Positions 9,279 through 18,311 of a stretch of 35,173 nt of DNA are shown piece after piece. The translations under genes were made by a program, and so were the position numbers. Origin of the DNA: Burkholderiaceae bacterium (GTDB lineage Bacteria; Pseudomonadota; Gammaproteobacteria; Burkholderiales; Burkholderiaceae_C); contig JAIESZ010000018.1 of the NCBI GenBank assembly GCA_019745615.1, forward strand, positions 1-35,173, in the 5' to 3' direction. Under the pieces are notes generated by a model. The model ran no database searches and was not told the origin of the DNA. It saw nothing but the letters and a program-made list of their open reading frames with translations. Each line of letters begins with the position of its first letter. The stretch's first letter is position 1.

Positions 9279-9803
9279 ATGCAGGAGACAGCTATGGACA
9301 CCAGCTACAAACAAAAAGTGATTTCTCTGGCTTCAGACTTTATGAAAGGCGCAATGGCACCCGATGCTTTCTATCGGGGTCTGACCGAGGCCTTGGTGGG
9401 TACCGTGGGTTGCAGCCGTGCCAGCCTGTGGCGTTACACCAACGGCCTGTATGACAAGCTTGAATGCCTAGACTTGTACGACATCGGAGAAAGCCAGCAC
9501 CATGCCGGTTTCACGCTGCTAGAGACCGATTTTGGCCCCTACTTTGAAGCCATGCAGCGCGACAACATGATCGTAGCCCACCATGCACGCCAGCACCCCG
9601 CCACCGATTGCTTTAACGAGTCGTACTTTGAACCCCACGGCATTTACAGCCTGCTCGATGTGGGAATCAGTGTCAACGGTTCGCGTTGGGGTCTGTTCTG
9701 CTGTGAGCAGGTGACTTTTGTCAAAGAGTGGAGCCAGGCAGACACCGAAATTTTGCGCTCCATCAGTACCCTGTGCGGCATGGCCTTTAAAAAACTGCCC
9801 TGA
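9279..9803 (+). CDS. Stand-alone GAF-domain protein
   Basis: 174 aa; GCSRASLWRY...LECLDLYD...LDVGISVNGSRWGLFCCEQV...E...FL-type GAF pattern. Confidence 0.75.
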   Translation: MQETAMDTSYKQKVISLASDFMKGAMAPDAFYRGLTEALVGTVGCSRASLWRYTNGLYDKLECLDLYDIGESQHHAGFTLLETDFGPYFEAMQRDNMIVAHHARQHPATDCFNESYFEPHGIYSLLDVGISVNGSRWGLFCCEQVTFVKEWSQADTEILRSISTLCGMAFKKLP

Positions 9804-10626
9804 ACGCCAGCGTGGCGGCCAACCGTGGCAGTGCGGCACCCACATTAGCCCAGTGGGCCTGTGCAACCGTGTCCAATGGCAACTGGCGCAGCCCAGCCAG
9901 CACAGCGGCAATGCGGGGCAACTCTGCTGGGGCATTGCGGCCTTGTGGCAGCCCTTGGGCACGCTCTTGTGCTGTGCGGTACAACCAGTGCGGCGGCATA
10001 TCCGGGGCATCGGTTTCTAGCACCAAAGCATCCAAGGGCAGTTCTAGCGCCAAACGGCGCAATTGCAAAGCGCGCTCATAGGTCAAGGCACCGCCAAAGC
10101 CTAATTTAAAGCCCAGCGCGATAAAGGCTTGGGCCTGTTGCAAGCTGCCATTGAAGGCATGGGCAATACCGCCTTGCACCGGTACCTCGCGCAACCCCTT
10201 GAGCAGCCGGTCAGCGCTGCGGCGCACATGCAAAATCACTGGCAAATCAAAACGCCGAGCCAATTGCAACTGCGCGCGGTAAAACTGCTCTTGTCGGGCA
10301 GCGTCCAGCCCCGGCACGAAGTAATCAAGGCCGATTTCGCCCACGGCTACCAAGTGCGGGTCACTGCGGTACTGCTCTAGCAAACGCCCCAGCGCCGCCA
10401 CATCGCCATCGCCGGCTTGTGGGGTGTAGAGGGGATGAATGCCCAGCGCATAGCTATCGCCATGCCGGTGGGCCAGTTGGCGCACCGCCTCGGCATGGGC
10501 CAGCTCCACCGCCGGAATCACCAAGTGTTGTACCCCTTGGGCGCGGGCCTGTGCCCGTACGGCGTCCCGGTCGGGAGCAAATTCGGCGGCATCAAGGTGG
10601 CAGTGGGTGTCGATCCAAGCAGGCAT
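9787..10626 (-). CDS. TatD family metal-dependent hydrolase
   Basis: WIDTHCHLD, GEIGLDYF, PVILHVR and ETDAPDMPP motifs of TatD DNases. Confidence 0.93.
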   Translation of the reverse strand: MPAWIDTHCHLDAAEFAPDRDAVRAQARAQGVQHLVIPAVELAHAEAVRQLAHRHGDSYALGIHPLYTPQAGDGDVAALGRLLEQYRSDPHLVAVGEIGLDYFVPGLDAARQEQFYRAQLQLARRFDLPVILHVRRSADRLLKGLREVPVQGGIAHAFNGSLQQAQAFIALGFKLGFGGALTYERALQLRRLALELPLDALVLETDAPDMPPHWLYRTAQERAQGLPQGRNAPAELPRIAAVLAGLRQLPLDTVAQAHWANVGAALPRLAATLAFRAVF

Positions 10627-10657
10627 AGGAGCAATGATGGTTGTGGTTCAAAAAAGG

Positions 10658-10875
10658 TAATGGTTAGGACAACGCCGTGTGCGAGCGTTTCTTTTTGAAC
10701 CTGAAGATGGCGTGCGTTTAGCAAGGCCAGTATGCTCACCACAGCAAGGCGCAGCGCGGCATTGCCGACTACATCGTCCACTTCTACAACGCCCAGCGGC
10801 GGCATTCAACTGTGGGTTATGTTCCCCCAACGAGTTTGAACAACTTCACACAACCACTGTCCCGCCAACCCACTG
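10658..10875 (+). pseudogene. IS3-family transposase orfB C-terminal remnant (copy 1)
   Basis: Reads NG*DNAVCERFFLNLKMAC..QGQYAHH..AQRGIADYIVHFYNAQRRHSTVGYV on the + strand; 1-nt deletion late in the frame; inverted partner of 13116-13331. Confidence 0.82.
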
Positions 10876-10968
10876 ACATGGGTTAACCTGAGACGCCTTA
10901 ACGTTTTTCTGATCGAAGCTGCCCCCTCATTTAGGGAACATCGTTCGTTAGACCATCGGAGTGCTGCC

Positions 10969-11001
10969 AAAAGCAGGGTCGGTCAGATTTCGGCCGACCC
11001 T
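10969..11001 (-). terminator. Rho-independent terminator downstream of cotH-like gene
   Basis: AGGGTCGG (10975-10982) pairs with CCGACCCT (10994-11001); read on the minus strand it is followed by GCTTTT. Confidence 0.72.
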
Positions 11002-11078
11002 CCTTCACTGAACGGTATCACGTTGGAATAGGTCTTTCTTCCTTGGGCCACCGCTGATCTGCTATGGTCAGTTATCGG

Positions 11079-13079
11079 TCACTGCTGCACGATTTGACTT
11101 CCCCTGACCACAAAAGTGAGTACACCGAAGTAGCGGTTATTTGCCGACTCCGTAATATCGAACGCCTCTCTGGCGTTTCCTTTGCTGTCGGTAGCCGATA
11201 CCTTCAAATACCAGCGTCCATCAGGCAGCATCGGCACCAGCCATTCGTTCTCGGTCAGATCGATTTGCGTCCTGACACTGGAGAAGTCGGGGTTTGCCGA
11301 TATCATCGCAGTATAACGAACGGGGTCGCCCTGTAAATCGACCGATTGACCCCAGCTCAACCGAATTTGATTGCCCTGATTGGCAGCCGATTGCCAGAAG
11401 GGCATCGGGTTCTCCAGCGTACTGGTAAAGTTGGCAAGATTAGTTCGAATCACTTTGGCGATTCGGGTGCATTCGGCATCCCATTCGCTGCTTGCGGTAT
11501 TGCTGGCAAGTGGCAGATGGTTGAGATCCGGGGAAGTTGTCACCAAGGGTTCAACCAACGGCCGATAGGCATCGATTTTCGCCTTGATTTTGGCTTCGGT
11601 CAGGTAACGTTCGGCAAGCTCATTAACCATCGCCACCAACTCGGCCCGATGCCTGGGATTGCTCAGGAATCGCTGGTGCAGGGGTGCTCCCCACCAGTTG
11701 GCTACTGTTTTCTGGTGGGGAGCATAAAGCGGGCCGGTGGCCTTCTGATCCGGTTGGTCTTCAAAGCCGAAAGCACCGTCATAATCCCAGGGCAGGAAGT
11801 AAAACTTGTCGTTGGCCTTTGGTTGGTGAAGCGCGAAGTTCTGGTTGATGGTATCCCGGTTGCCCATCAGGATACTTGTGGCCAACCAAGTCAGGTAATT
11901 GTTCCGATCAAAGTATTTAGTGAATACGGTGTCGAAATCCGTGCCCAAATCATTGACCGCATTGATCATAGCAATCAGTTTCTCATGATTGCCGTTGTCG
12001 GCTTCAAGACTTAACACCTTTTCAAATTCGGTTTTATTGAGCGGCTTGCCTTTGCTGTCTAGAGCAAGATTGGTGCTCAAGCGAAAGTCGAACTCCTCAG
12101 CCTTGTAAATATTTCCATCGGTGGGCAGGCCACGTTTGCTGAGGTATTCCTTACCCATTTTTTCGACGTGGGTGAAAAGTCCGAAGTCTCCGGTGGCGTA
12201 ACTGATTCCGCTGGCGTTCTTGTTGGTGATGCCGATGCGAACGAATTGAGTGCGCAAGCTGGGAATGTGTGGAATGTCTCGGAATAGGTCAAAGGCCAGT
12301 TTGTTGCGCATCCGGGTCAGGTCATACGGATGCTTGTTGAACTGCAGGGTTTTTTCATCGCGCCAGGCTGGAGCGTCGTTGGCTAGTTTTATCCGGTAGG
12401 ATTTCTGCGCCGCGAGGCGTGAACTATGGCCGCGTAAGCGCAGCGTGGCGTTGGTGGCTTTGCCGTCATCAGGATAGCCGTCGACGATGAAGTGAGCTGC
12501 AACTTCCGGAACGATCGCATCGCTGTCATCAATATCGGCATTGACGTCGGCAAAGGTATAAGTCCCATCCATGGTGACTACTGTTGCTCTCAAGACTTTC
12601 GCTTCTTCGACCGCATAGACGCTGGGGGCGTCCTTGACGTAGGGCGATTCTTCCACCGGTACCTCGATCACCGATGACGGATCCAGCCTAAAGACACTGA
12701 GGTCGTTGGAACGCAGCGCGGCCTGAAAGGCACGGGTGACGCCGCCTTCGGCATACTCCAGATAGGGGATGTTCAGCGTGAAAGCGCCGTTGACCTCAGC
12801 AATAGTGGTGGCGTTCACCGCCGGAGTTACCGGGCTCACGCTACCGACCGAGCCCAGTTCCAGCTGAAAGAGTCCACCGTCGCTGGTGGTCAACGCCACC
12901 CGGAATCCTTGTTTGCTGACACCGCCGTTGTATTCCAGATAGGGAATGCTGAGTCGGAAGCCGTTTTGAGCGGCGGTAAGGAAAGGATATTCCTGGCTGC
13001 CGGCCAACGCTGGCAGCAAGAGAGAAGCCGCGCAACAAAGTTGTTTGATCGAACGGGTCGTAATGATTGTCATGGTCAA
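11079..13079 (-). CDS. Secreted CotH kinase-family protein with two N-terminal repeats and a C-terminal FnIII-like segment
   Basis: 666 aa; signal peptide (LCCAASLLLPALAGS), LRLRGHSSR..KKSYRIKL-like, LFTHVEKMGKEYL, MGNRDTINQNF and LPWDYDGAFG as in CotH proteins. Confidence 0.85.
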   Translation of the reverse strand: MTMTIITTRSIKQLCCAASLLLPALAGSQEYPFLTAAQNGFRLSIPYLEYNGGVSKQGFRVALTTSDGGLFQLELGSVGSVSPVTPAVNATTIAEVNGAFTLNIPYLEYAEGGVTRAFQAALRSNDLSVFRLDPSSVIEVPVEESPYVKDAPSVYAVEEAKVLRATVVTMDGTYTFADVNADIDDSDAIVPEVAAHFIVDGYPDDGKATNATLRLRGHSSRLAAQKSYRIKLANDAPAWRDEKTLQFNKHPYDLTRMRNKLAFDLFRDIPHIPSLRTQFVRIGITNKNASGISYATGDFGLFTHVEKMGKEYLSKRGLPTDGNIYKAEEFDFRLSTNLALDSKGKPLNKTEFEKVLSLEADNGNHEKLIAMINAVNDLGTDFDTVFTKYFDRNNYLTWLATSILMGNRDTINQNFALHQPKANDKFYFLPWDYDGAFGFEDQPDQKATGPLYAPHQKTVANWWGAPLHQRFLSNPRHRAELVAMVNELAERYLTEAKIKAKIDAYRPLVEPLVTTSPDLNHLPLASNTASSEWDAECTRIAKVIRTNLANFTSTLENPMPFWQSAANQGNQIRLSWGQSVDLQGDPVRYTAMISANPDFSSVRTQIDLTENEWLVPMLPDGRWYLKVSATDSKGNAREAFDITESANNRYFGVLTFVVRGSQIVQQ

Positions 13080-13115
13080 GTTTTTTCGGACAAACGGATG
13101 AGGAAAAAAGCGGGG

Positions 13116-13550
13116 CAGTGGGTTTGCGGGAAAGTGGTTGTGCGAAGTTGTTCAAACTCATTGGGGGAAACATAACCCAAAGTTGAACGCCGCCGCTGGG
13201 CGTTGTAGAAGTAGATGATGTAGTAGTCGGCAATGCCACGCTGCGCATCGCCGTGGTGAGCATACTGGCCTTGCCGAATGCACGCCATCTTCAGGTTCAA
13301 AAAGAAACGCTCGCACACGGCGTTGTCCTAACCATTGACTTTTCTGCTCATGCTTTACTCCAAGCCACAGGCCCCCAGCAGTTCAGTGTGTGCTTGGCTG
13401 GCGTATTGGCTACCCCTGTCGGTGTGCATGAGCAGTTCTGACTGGGGCTGGCGCGCACCAATGGTCATGGGCAAGGCATCACAGACCAAAGACGCTTGCA
13501 TATGTGGAGCCCAAAGCCCAGTCAACCACTTTGCGAGGACGCAACGCCAT
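13116..13550 (-). pseudogene. IS3-family transposase orfB remnant (copy 2), longer than copy 1
   Basis: Minus-strand reading: RKVVDWALG(frameshift)HMQASLVCDALPMTIGARQPQSELLMHTDRGSQYASQAHTELLGACGLE*SMSRKVNG*DNAVCERFFLNLKMACIRQGQYAHHGDAQRGIADYYIIYFYNAQRRRSTLGYVSPNEFEQ. At least two in-frame stops and one frameshift. Confidence 0.85.
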
Positions 13551-13564
13551 AGCGGGGTGGTGCA

Positions 13565-14263
13565 TCATTGCAACACACCCGCCACCAACCGCAGCACCCG
13601 GTCACAACGAGCGGCCAACGTCTCGTCGTGCGTCACCATCACAAAGGCGGTGCCTTGCTCGCGTGCCAGCGCCAGCATGTGCTGGAACACGCCTTCGGCG
13701 GTGCTGCGGTCAAGGTTGCCCGTAGGCTCATCGGCCAGCACACAGGCCGGGCGCGTGACCAGAGCGCGGGCAATGGCTACGCGCTGGCGCTCACCGCCTG
13801 AGAGTTCTGCCGGGCGGTGCTCAGCCCGCTGCGCCAGCCCGACGCTAGCCAGCATTTGCGCAGCTTGGCGGTCACATTCAGCCAGTGGCAGGCGGCGGAT
13901 GCGCAGCGGCATGGCGACGTTCTCTAGCGCACTGAATTCAGGCAATAGGTGGTGAAACTGGTACACAAAGCCCAAGTGCTGATTACGCAATTGGCCTTGC
14001 TGCGCCGCTGAACACTCTGCCAAGTTCTGTCCGAGCAAATGCACGCTGCCAGCGGTGGGACTGTCCAGCGCCCCCAGCAGGTGCAGCAAAGTGCTCTTAC
14101 CCGACCCTGAAGCGCCGACAATCGCCAGCGTTTGGCCCGCATGCACCTCCAAATCAACGCCTTGCAGCACCGTCACGTCGAGCCGCCCTTCGCTAAAGCG
14201 TTTGCTCAGACCTTTGGCCTGCAACACCGGGGCGAGGGAATGGGAAAAGGGTGGGTTACTCAT
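13565..14263 (-). CDS. lolD: Lipoprotein-releasing ABC transporter ATP-binding protein LolD
   Basis: Walker [16 protein letters not shown], signature [15 protein letters not shown], Walker [12 protein letters not shown]; start MSNPPFSHS overlaps lolC. Confidence 0.94.
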   Translation of the reverse strand: MSNPPFSHSLAPVLQAKGLSKRFSEGRLDVTVLQGVDLEVHAGQTLAIVGASGSGKSTLLHLLGALDSPTAGSVHLLGQNLAECSAAQQGQLRNQHLGFVYQFHHLLPEFSALENVAMPLRIRRLPLAECDRQAAQMLASVGLAQRAEHRPAELSGGERQRVAIARALVTRPACVLADEPTGNLDRSTAEGVFQHMLALAREQGTAFVMVTHDETLAARCDRVLRLVAGVLQ

Positions 14264-15509
14264 AGCGCAGGGCCTCGGCGGGGTTAACGCGGCTGGCGTG
14301 CCAACTGGGATACAGCGTAGCGACAAAAGACAGTAGCAGTGAGATCAGGCCAATGGGCACAATGTCGCCCGCCTGCGGGTTGCTGGGCATTTTGCTAATC
14401 AGGTAGATGTCTTTGGGCAAAAAGCTGGCATTGAGCAACCGCTCGATGGCGGGCACGATCACATCGATGTTGAAGGCAATGCCCAGCCCCAGCAGCAAGC
14501 CTGCCAGCGTGCCAATCACCCCGACCATCGCACCTTGCACGACAAAAATTCCCATGATGCTGCGCGGGCTGCTGCCCAGCGTGCGCAAAATGGCAATGTC
14601 GGCGCGCTTGTCTTGTACTGACATCACCAGTGTGCTCACCAAATTGAAGGCTGCCACAGCCACGATCAGCGTCAGGATGATGAACATCATGCGTTTTTCC
14701 ATCTGCACGGCGGCAAACCAAGTGCGGTTTTGCTGTGTCCAGTCGCGTATCCACAGCTCACCACTGATGGTACCGGCCAAAGCCTGCGCCACGCTGCGGG
14801 CTTGATGCAGATCGTGCAGCTTGAGCCGGATGCCAGTGGGGCCTTCCAAACGGAAGATGCGCTGTGCATCCTCGTGGTGCAACATCACCAGTGCCGAGTC
14901 GTATTCATAGTGGCCCGAATCAAAGGTGCCCGCCACCGTCATTTGCTTGAGGCGGGGCACGACCCCAGCCGGGGTCACCTGCCCTGCCGGGGCAATCAGC
15001 GTTACCGCATCACCCACCTGCACGCCTAGGCTGCGCGCCAGCTCCACCCCCAGCACGACACGAAACTCGCCCGGCACCAGTTGCGCCAGCGTCTCGCTGC
15101 TGGCGGCGGCCAGATCGGTGACTTCGCCTTCGTGGGCGGGGTCAATGCCACGCACAAGGGCACCTTTCATGTCTTCGCCACGCGCCAGCAGCGCTTGCGC
15201 CGCCACAAACGGGGCCACACCGGCCACCTGTGGGTTTTGGCGGGCCTCGGCCATCGTGCGCGCCACGTTGGGCAAAGCAGCACCACCGGGGGCAAAGATC
15301 TCAATGTGCGAGACCACGCTCAACATGCGGTCGCGCACTTCTTTCTGAAACCCGTTCATCACCGACAACACGATGATGAGCGCCGCTACCCCCAAAGCAA
15401 TGCCCAGCATGGACACCCCTGAGATAAACGAGATAAAACCATTGCGCCGGGTGGCACGACCGGCGCGGGTATAGCGCCAGCCTAGGGCGAGTTCGTAAGG
15501 AATTTGCAT
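14256..15509 (-). CDS. lolC: Lipoprotein-releasing ABC transporter permease LolC/LolE
   Basis: [54 protein letters not shown]; FtsX-like C-terminus; overlaps lolD by 8 bp. Confidence 0.93.
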   Translation of the reverse strand: MQIPYELALGWRYTRAGRATRRNGFISFISGVSMLGIALGVAALIIVLSVMNGFQKEVRDRMLSVVSHIEIFAPGGAALPNVARTMAEARQNPQVAGVAPFVAAQALLARGEDMKGALVRGIDPAHEGEVTDLAAASSETLAQLVPGEFRVVLGVELARSLGVQVGDAVTLIAPAGQVTPAGVVPRLKQMTVAGTFDSGHYEYDSALVMLHHEDAQRIFRLEGPTGIRLKLHDLHQARSVAQALAGTISGELWIRDWTQQNRTWFAAVQMEKRMMFIILTLIVAVAAFNLVSTLVMSVQDKRADIAILRTLGSSPRSIMGIFVVQGAMVGVIGTLAGLLLGLGIAFNIDVIVPAIERLLNASFLPKDIYLISKMPSNPQAGDIVPIGLISLLLSFVATLYPSWHASRVNPAEALRYE

Positions 15510-15567
15510 GGAGCGGCGATTGTGGCACTGCCGAGCCGCGAGCAAGCAGCCACGGTAGCATCACCCC

Positions 15568-17253
15568 ATGCACCGATTGCACCGTTTTCTCCCATTCCTC
15601 CAATGGCCCCGACCCGATAGGGCTTTGCTGCGCAGCGAGGCACTGGCGGGATTGACTGTCGGGCTGATGGTGATTCCACAGGGCGTGGCCTATGCAGCAT
15701 TGGCCGGAATGCCTTTGGTCACGGGCATTTATGCCTCCATGCTGCCTGCCTTGGTGGCGGTGCTGTTCAGTGCGTCTACGCGGCTGTCAGTCGGGCCTAC
15801 GGCCTTGAGCTGCCTGCTGGTGGGCACCTCGCTGGCCGGGCTGGCAGAACCGGGCAGTGCGCAATGGGTACAACTGGCCGTTTGGTTGGCACTGCTCAGT
15901 GGTTTGTTACAAGCGATGCTGGGGGGGCTGCGCTTTGGCTGGCTGCTCAATCTGGTCAGTGCCCCGGTGCTGATGGCGTTTACCCAAGCGGCGGCGGTGC
16001 TCATCATGGGGTCGCAATTGCCGTCTTTGCTGGGCTGGCAGGGGGCTTGGCCGGGCTGGGGGCAAGCATTACCGGTACATTGGCCCTCACTGGCGTTTGG
16101 CGTGGTCAGTGTGGCCTTGCTGGTGGGGGTGCGGCGCTGGAAGCCGGCCTTTCCGTCGGTGTTGGTGATTGTGCTCGGCAGTGCGGGCCTGTCGCAATGG
16201 CTGGGCTTTGCCGATGCCGGGGGCGCTGTGATCGGGCCATTGCCCCAAGGGCTGCCAGCGCTGTATTGGCCCACGTTACCGCAAGCCGATGTACTAAGCC
16301 AGTTGATTCTCCCAACCCTCGTCATCACGCTGGTGAGTTTTTTAGAAACCGCTTCCAGCGCCAAAGTGGATAGCGAGCGCGCTGGTAAGCGCTGGAACCA
16401 AGACCAAGACCTGATCGGCCAAGGGCTGGGCAAGATTGCCTCTGGGCTGTGCGGCTCCTTTGCCACGAGTTCGTCGTTTTCTCGCTCGGCGCTCAACTTG
16501 TATGCCGGGGCGCGCACTGGCTGGGCCACCGTGGCCTCGGTGCTGGTGGTGATGGTGGCGCTGCTGTGGTTGACGCCCGTGCTACGCCATGTACCCCAGC
16601 CGGTGCTGGCGGCCATTGTGCTGGTGGCCGTGGTGGGTCTAATCAAGCCACGCGAATTTATCCGGCTATGGCGCATCTCGCACACCGAGGCCGCCATTGC
16701 CGCCGTGACCTTTGCCGTGACGCTATTGGCCGCCCCGCGCCTGTATTGGGGCGTATTGGTGGGGGTGCTGATGGCGTTAAGCCAGTTTTTGTACCAGCGC
16801 CTGCACCCGCGCATCATTGAGGTGGGGCAACACCCCGATGGCAGCCTGCGCGACCGCCACCTGTGGCAATTGCCGCCTTTGGCACCCCACCTGTACGCGC
16901 TGCGCATGGATGCCGCACTGGACTTTGCGACCGCCAGCGCTTGGGAGCGTGCCGTGGTCGAGCACTTGAGCCTGCATCCGGACACCCGCCATGTCTGTCT
17001 GTTTGCCCAACCCATCAACCGCATTGACGCCACTGGCGTCGAAGTGTTTATGAAGGTGGCAGCGCAATTGCAGCGCCAGCGCATCACCCTGCATGTGAGT
17101 GGCATGAAGCTGCCGGTAGAAACCGCCCTGCGCCAAGCAGGCACCTTGCACTCTGGCTCTGGGCTGGTGCTGTACCGCACCGATGCCGAGGCGCTCAATG
17201 CCATGAGCTTGCTGCGCGAATGGCCCGACGATATTGCAGGCAGCGCTATTTAA
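15568..17253 (+). CDS. SulP/SLC26-family sulfate permease with C-terminal STAS domain
   Basis: GLTVGLMVIPQGVAYAALAGMPLVTGIYASMLP; STAS-like INRIDATGVEVF. Confidence 0.93.
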   Translation: MHRLHRFLPFLQWPRPDRALLRSEALAGLTVGLMVIPQGVAYAALAGMPLVTGIYASMLPALVAVLFSASTRLSVGPTALSCLLVGTSLAGLAEPGSAQWVQLAVWLALLSGLLQAMLGGLRFGWLLNLVSAPVLMAFTQAAAVLIMGSQLPSLLGWQGAWPGWGQALPVHWPSLAFGVVSVALLVGVRRWKPAFPSVLVIVLGSAGLSQWLGFADAGGAVIGPLPQGLPALYWPTLPQADVLSQLILPTLVITLVSFLETASSAKVDSERAGKRWNQDQDLIGQGLGKIASGLCGSFATSSSFSRSALNLYAGARTGWATVASVLVVMVALLWLTPVLRHVPQPVLAAIVLVAVVGLIKPREFIRLWRISHTEAAIAAVTFAVTLLAAPRLYWGVLVGVLMALSQFLYQRLHPRIIEVGQHPDGSLRDRHLWQLPPLAPHLYALRMDAALDFATASAWERAVVEHLSLHPDTRHVCLFAQPINRIDATGVEVFMKVAAQLQRQRITLHVSGMKLPVETALRQAGTLHSGSGLVLYRTDAEALNAMSLLREWPDDIAGSAI

Positions 17254-17309
17254 ATGCTATTTGACCCGGTGGCCCTAGGGGCCAGAGGGCATCCCGGAAA
17301 ATACCGCCC

Positions 17310-18311
17310 ATGCCCCATCCCGTAGAACTGATTGTTCCTTATGCCGCGTGCCAAACCCCTGCTTGCCAAGAAACCCTGCAAGCGCTGGCACTGCCCCACC
17401 TGAGCCGCTTACTCGCCCGCCTGTCCCCTGCCCCCCAGCCACTGGCCGCTATCGACGAGATGGACACCAGCCTGTCCCTGCCACACGAACGGGCTTGGGC
17501 GCAAGCGCTGGGCCTGCCCGATGCCAACGGCCATATCCCTTGGGCAGCAGGGTATGCCTACCAGCAAGGGCTGGCGGGCACCGGGCCAGATACGGCTTGG
17601 GCTTTTGTCACGCCCTGCTACTGGCAAGTAGGCACCGACCACATCACCCTGCACGACCCCGCCCAACTGCAACTGACGCCGCAAGACGCCCAAACCCTGC
17701 TAGAGCTGGTCTCGCCTTGGCTGGCCGAAGATGGCTTGCAATTGCACCTAGACACCCCCAGCCGCTGGCTGGCCCACGGGCCACTGCTGGCCGAGTTGCC
17801 CATGCCCTCCCTAGAGCGAGTGCAAGGCCAAGATGTGCGCCACTGGATGCAGCACCAAGCGCAAAACCCGCACATCAGCGCCACCCAGCGCCGAGCCACG
17901 CAAGTTTGGCAGCGCCTGCACAGCGAGCTGCAAATGCTGCTCTACACCCATCCCTTTAACGATGCGCGCCAAACCCGTGGCTTGGTGCCCGTCAATGCCT
18001 TCTGGGTGCATGGGGCCGGTTGCTTGGCAACGCCCCCCGCCGCCACCACACTACCACCACAGCGGCTCGATAGCCTGCAAGCACCCGCCGAAAGCGGCAA
18101 CTGGCAGGCTTGGGCCAACGCTTGGCAAGCACTGGATGCAGGGCCACTGGCGCAACTGCTAGAACATATCGACGCAGGCGGTGCCGCACGGCTCACGCTG
18201 TGCGGTACACAGGCTGCCCTGACTTGGCACACCGCTCCGCGCAGCTTGGGGGAGCGCCTATCCCGGTTTTTCCGGCCCCGTTCCTTTAGCGAAATCTCCA
18301 AGGCCCTATGA
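17310..18311 (+). CDS. Conserved protein of the Burkholderiales recJ-linked 'phosphoglycerate mutase'-type family; function uncertain
   Basis: 333 aa, ATGA overlap with recJ; recognised as a family by context and overall sequence, without a clear catalytic motif. Confidence 0.6.
   Translation: MPHPVELIVPYAACQTPACQETLQALALPHLSRLLARLSPAPQPLAAIDEMDTSLSLPHERAWAQALGLPDANGHIPWAAGYAYQQGLAGTGPDTAWAFVTPCYWQVGTDHITLHDPAQLQLTPQDAQTLLELVSPWLAEDGLQLHLDTPSRWLAHGPLLAELPMPSLERVQGQDVRHWMQHQAQNPHISATQRRATQVWQRLHSELQMLLYTHPFNDARQTRGLVPVNAFWVHGAGCLATPPAATTLPPQRLDSLQAPAESGNWQAWANAWQALDAGPLAQLLEHIDAGGAARLTLCGTQAALTWHTAPRSLGERLSRFFRPRSFSEISKAL

Noticed and set aside
11079-13079. Possibility that the cotH-like gene is a transposon cargo with intact transposase
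   Set aside because: Both flanking orfB copies have stops and/or frameshifts and no orfA or complete IS is present, so only an inactive or trans-mobilised cassette can be argued.
15729-17204. 491-aa minus-strand ORF antisense to the SulP transporter
   Set aside because: Ser/Thr/Arg-rich, low-complexity composition without recognisable domains; the + strand has a clear SulP-STAS protein. Typical high-GC shadow ORF.
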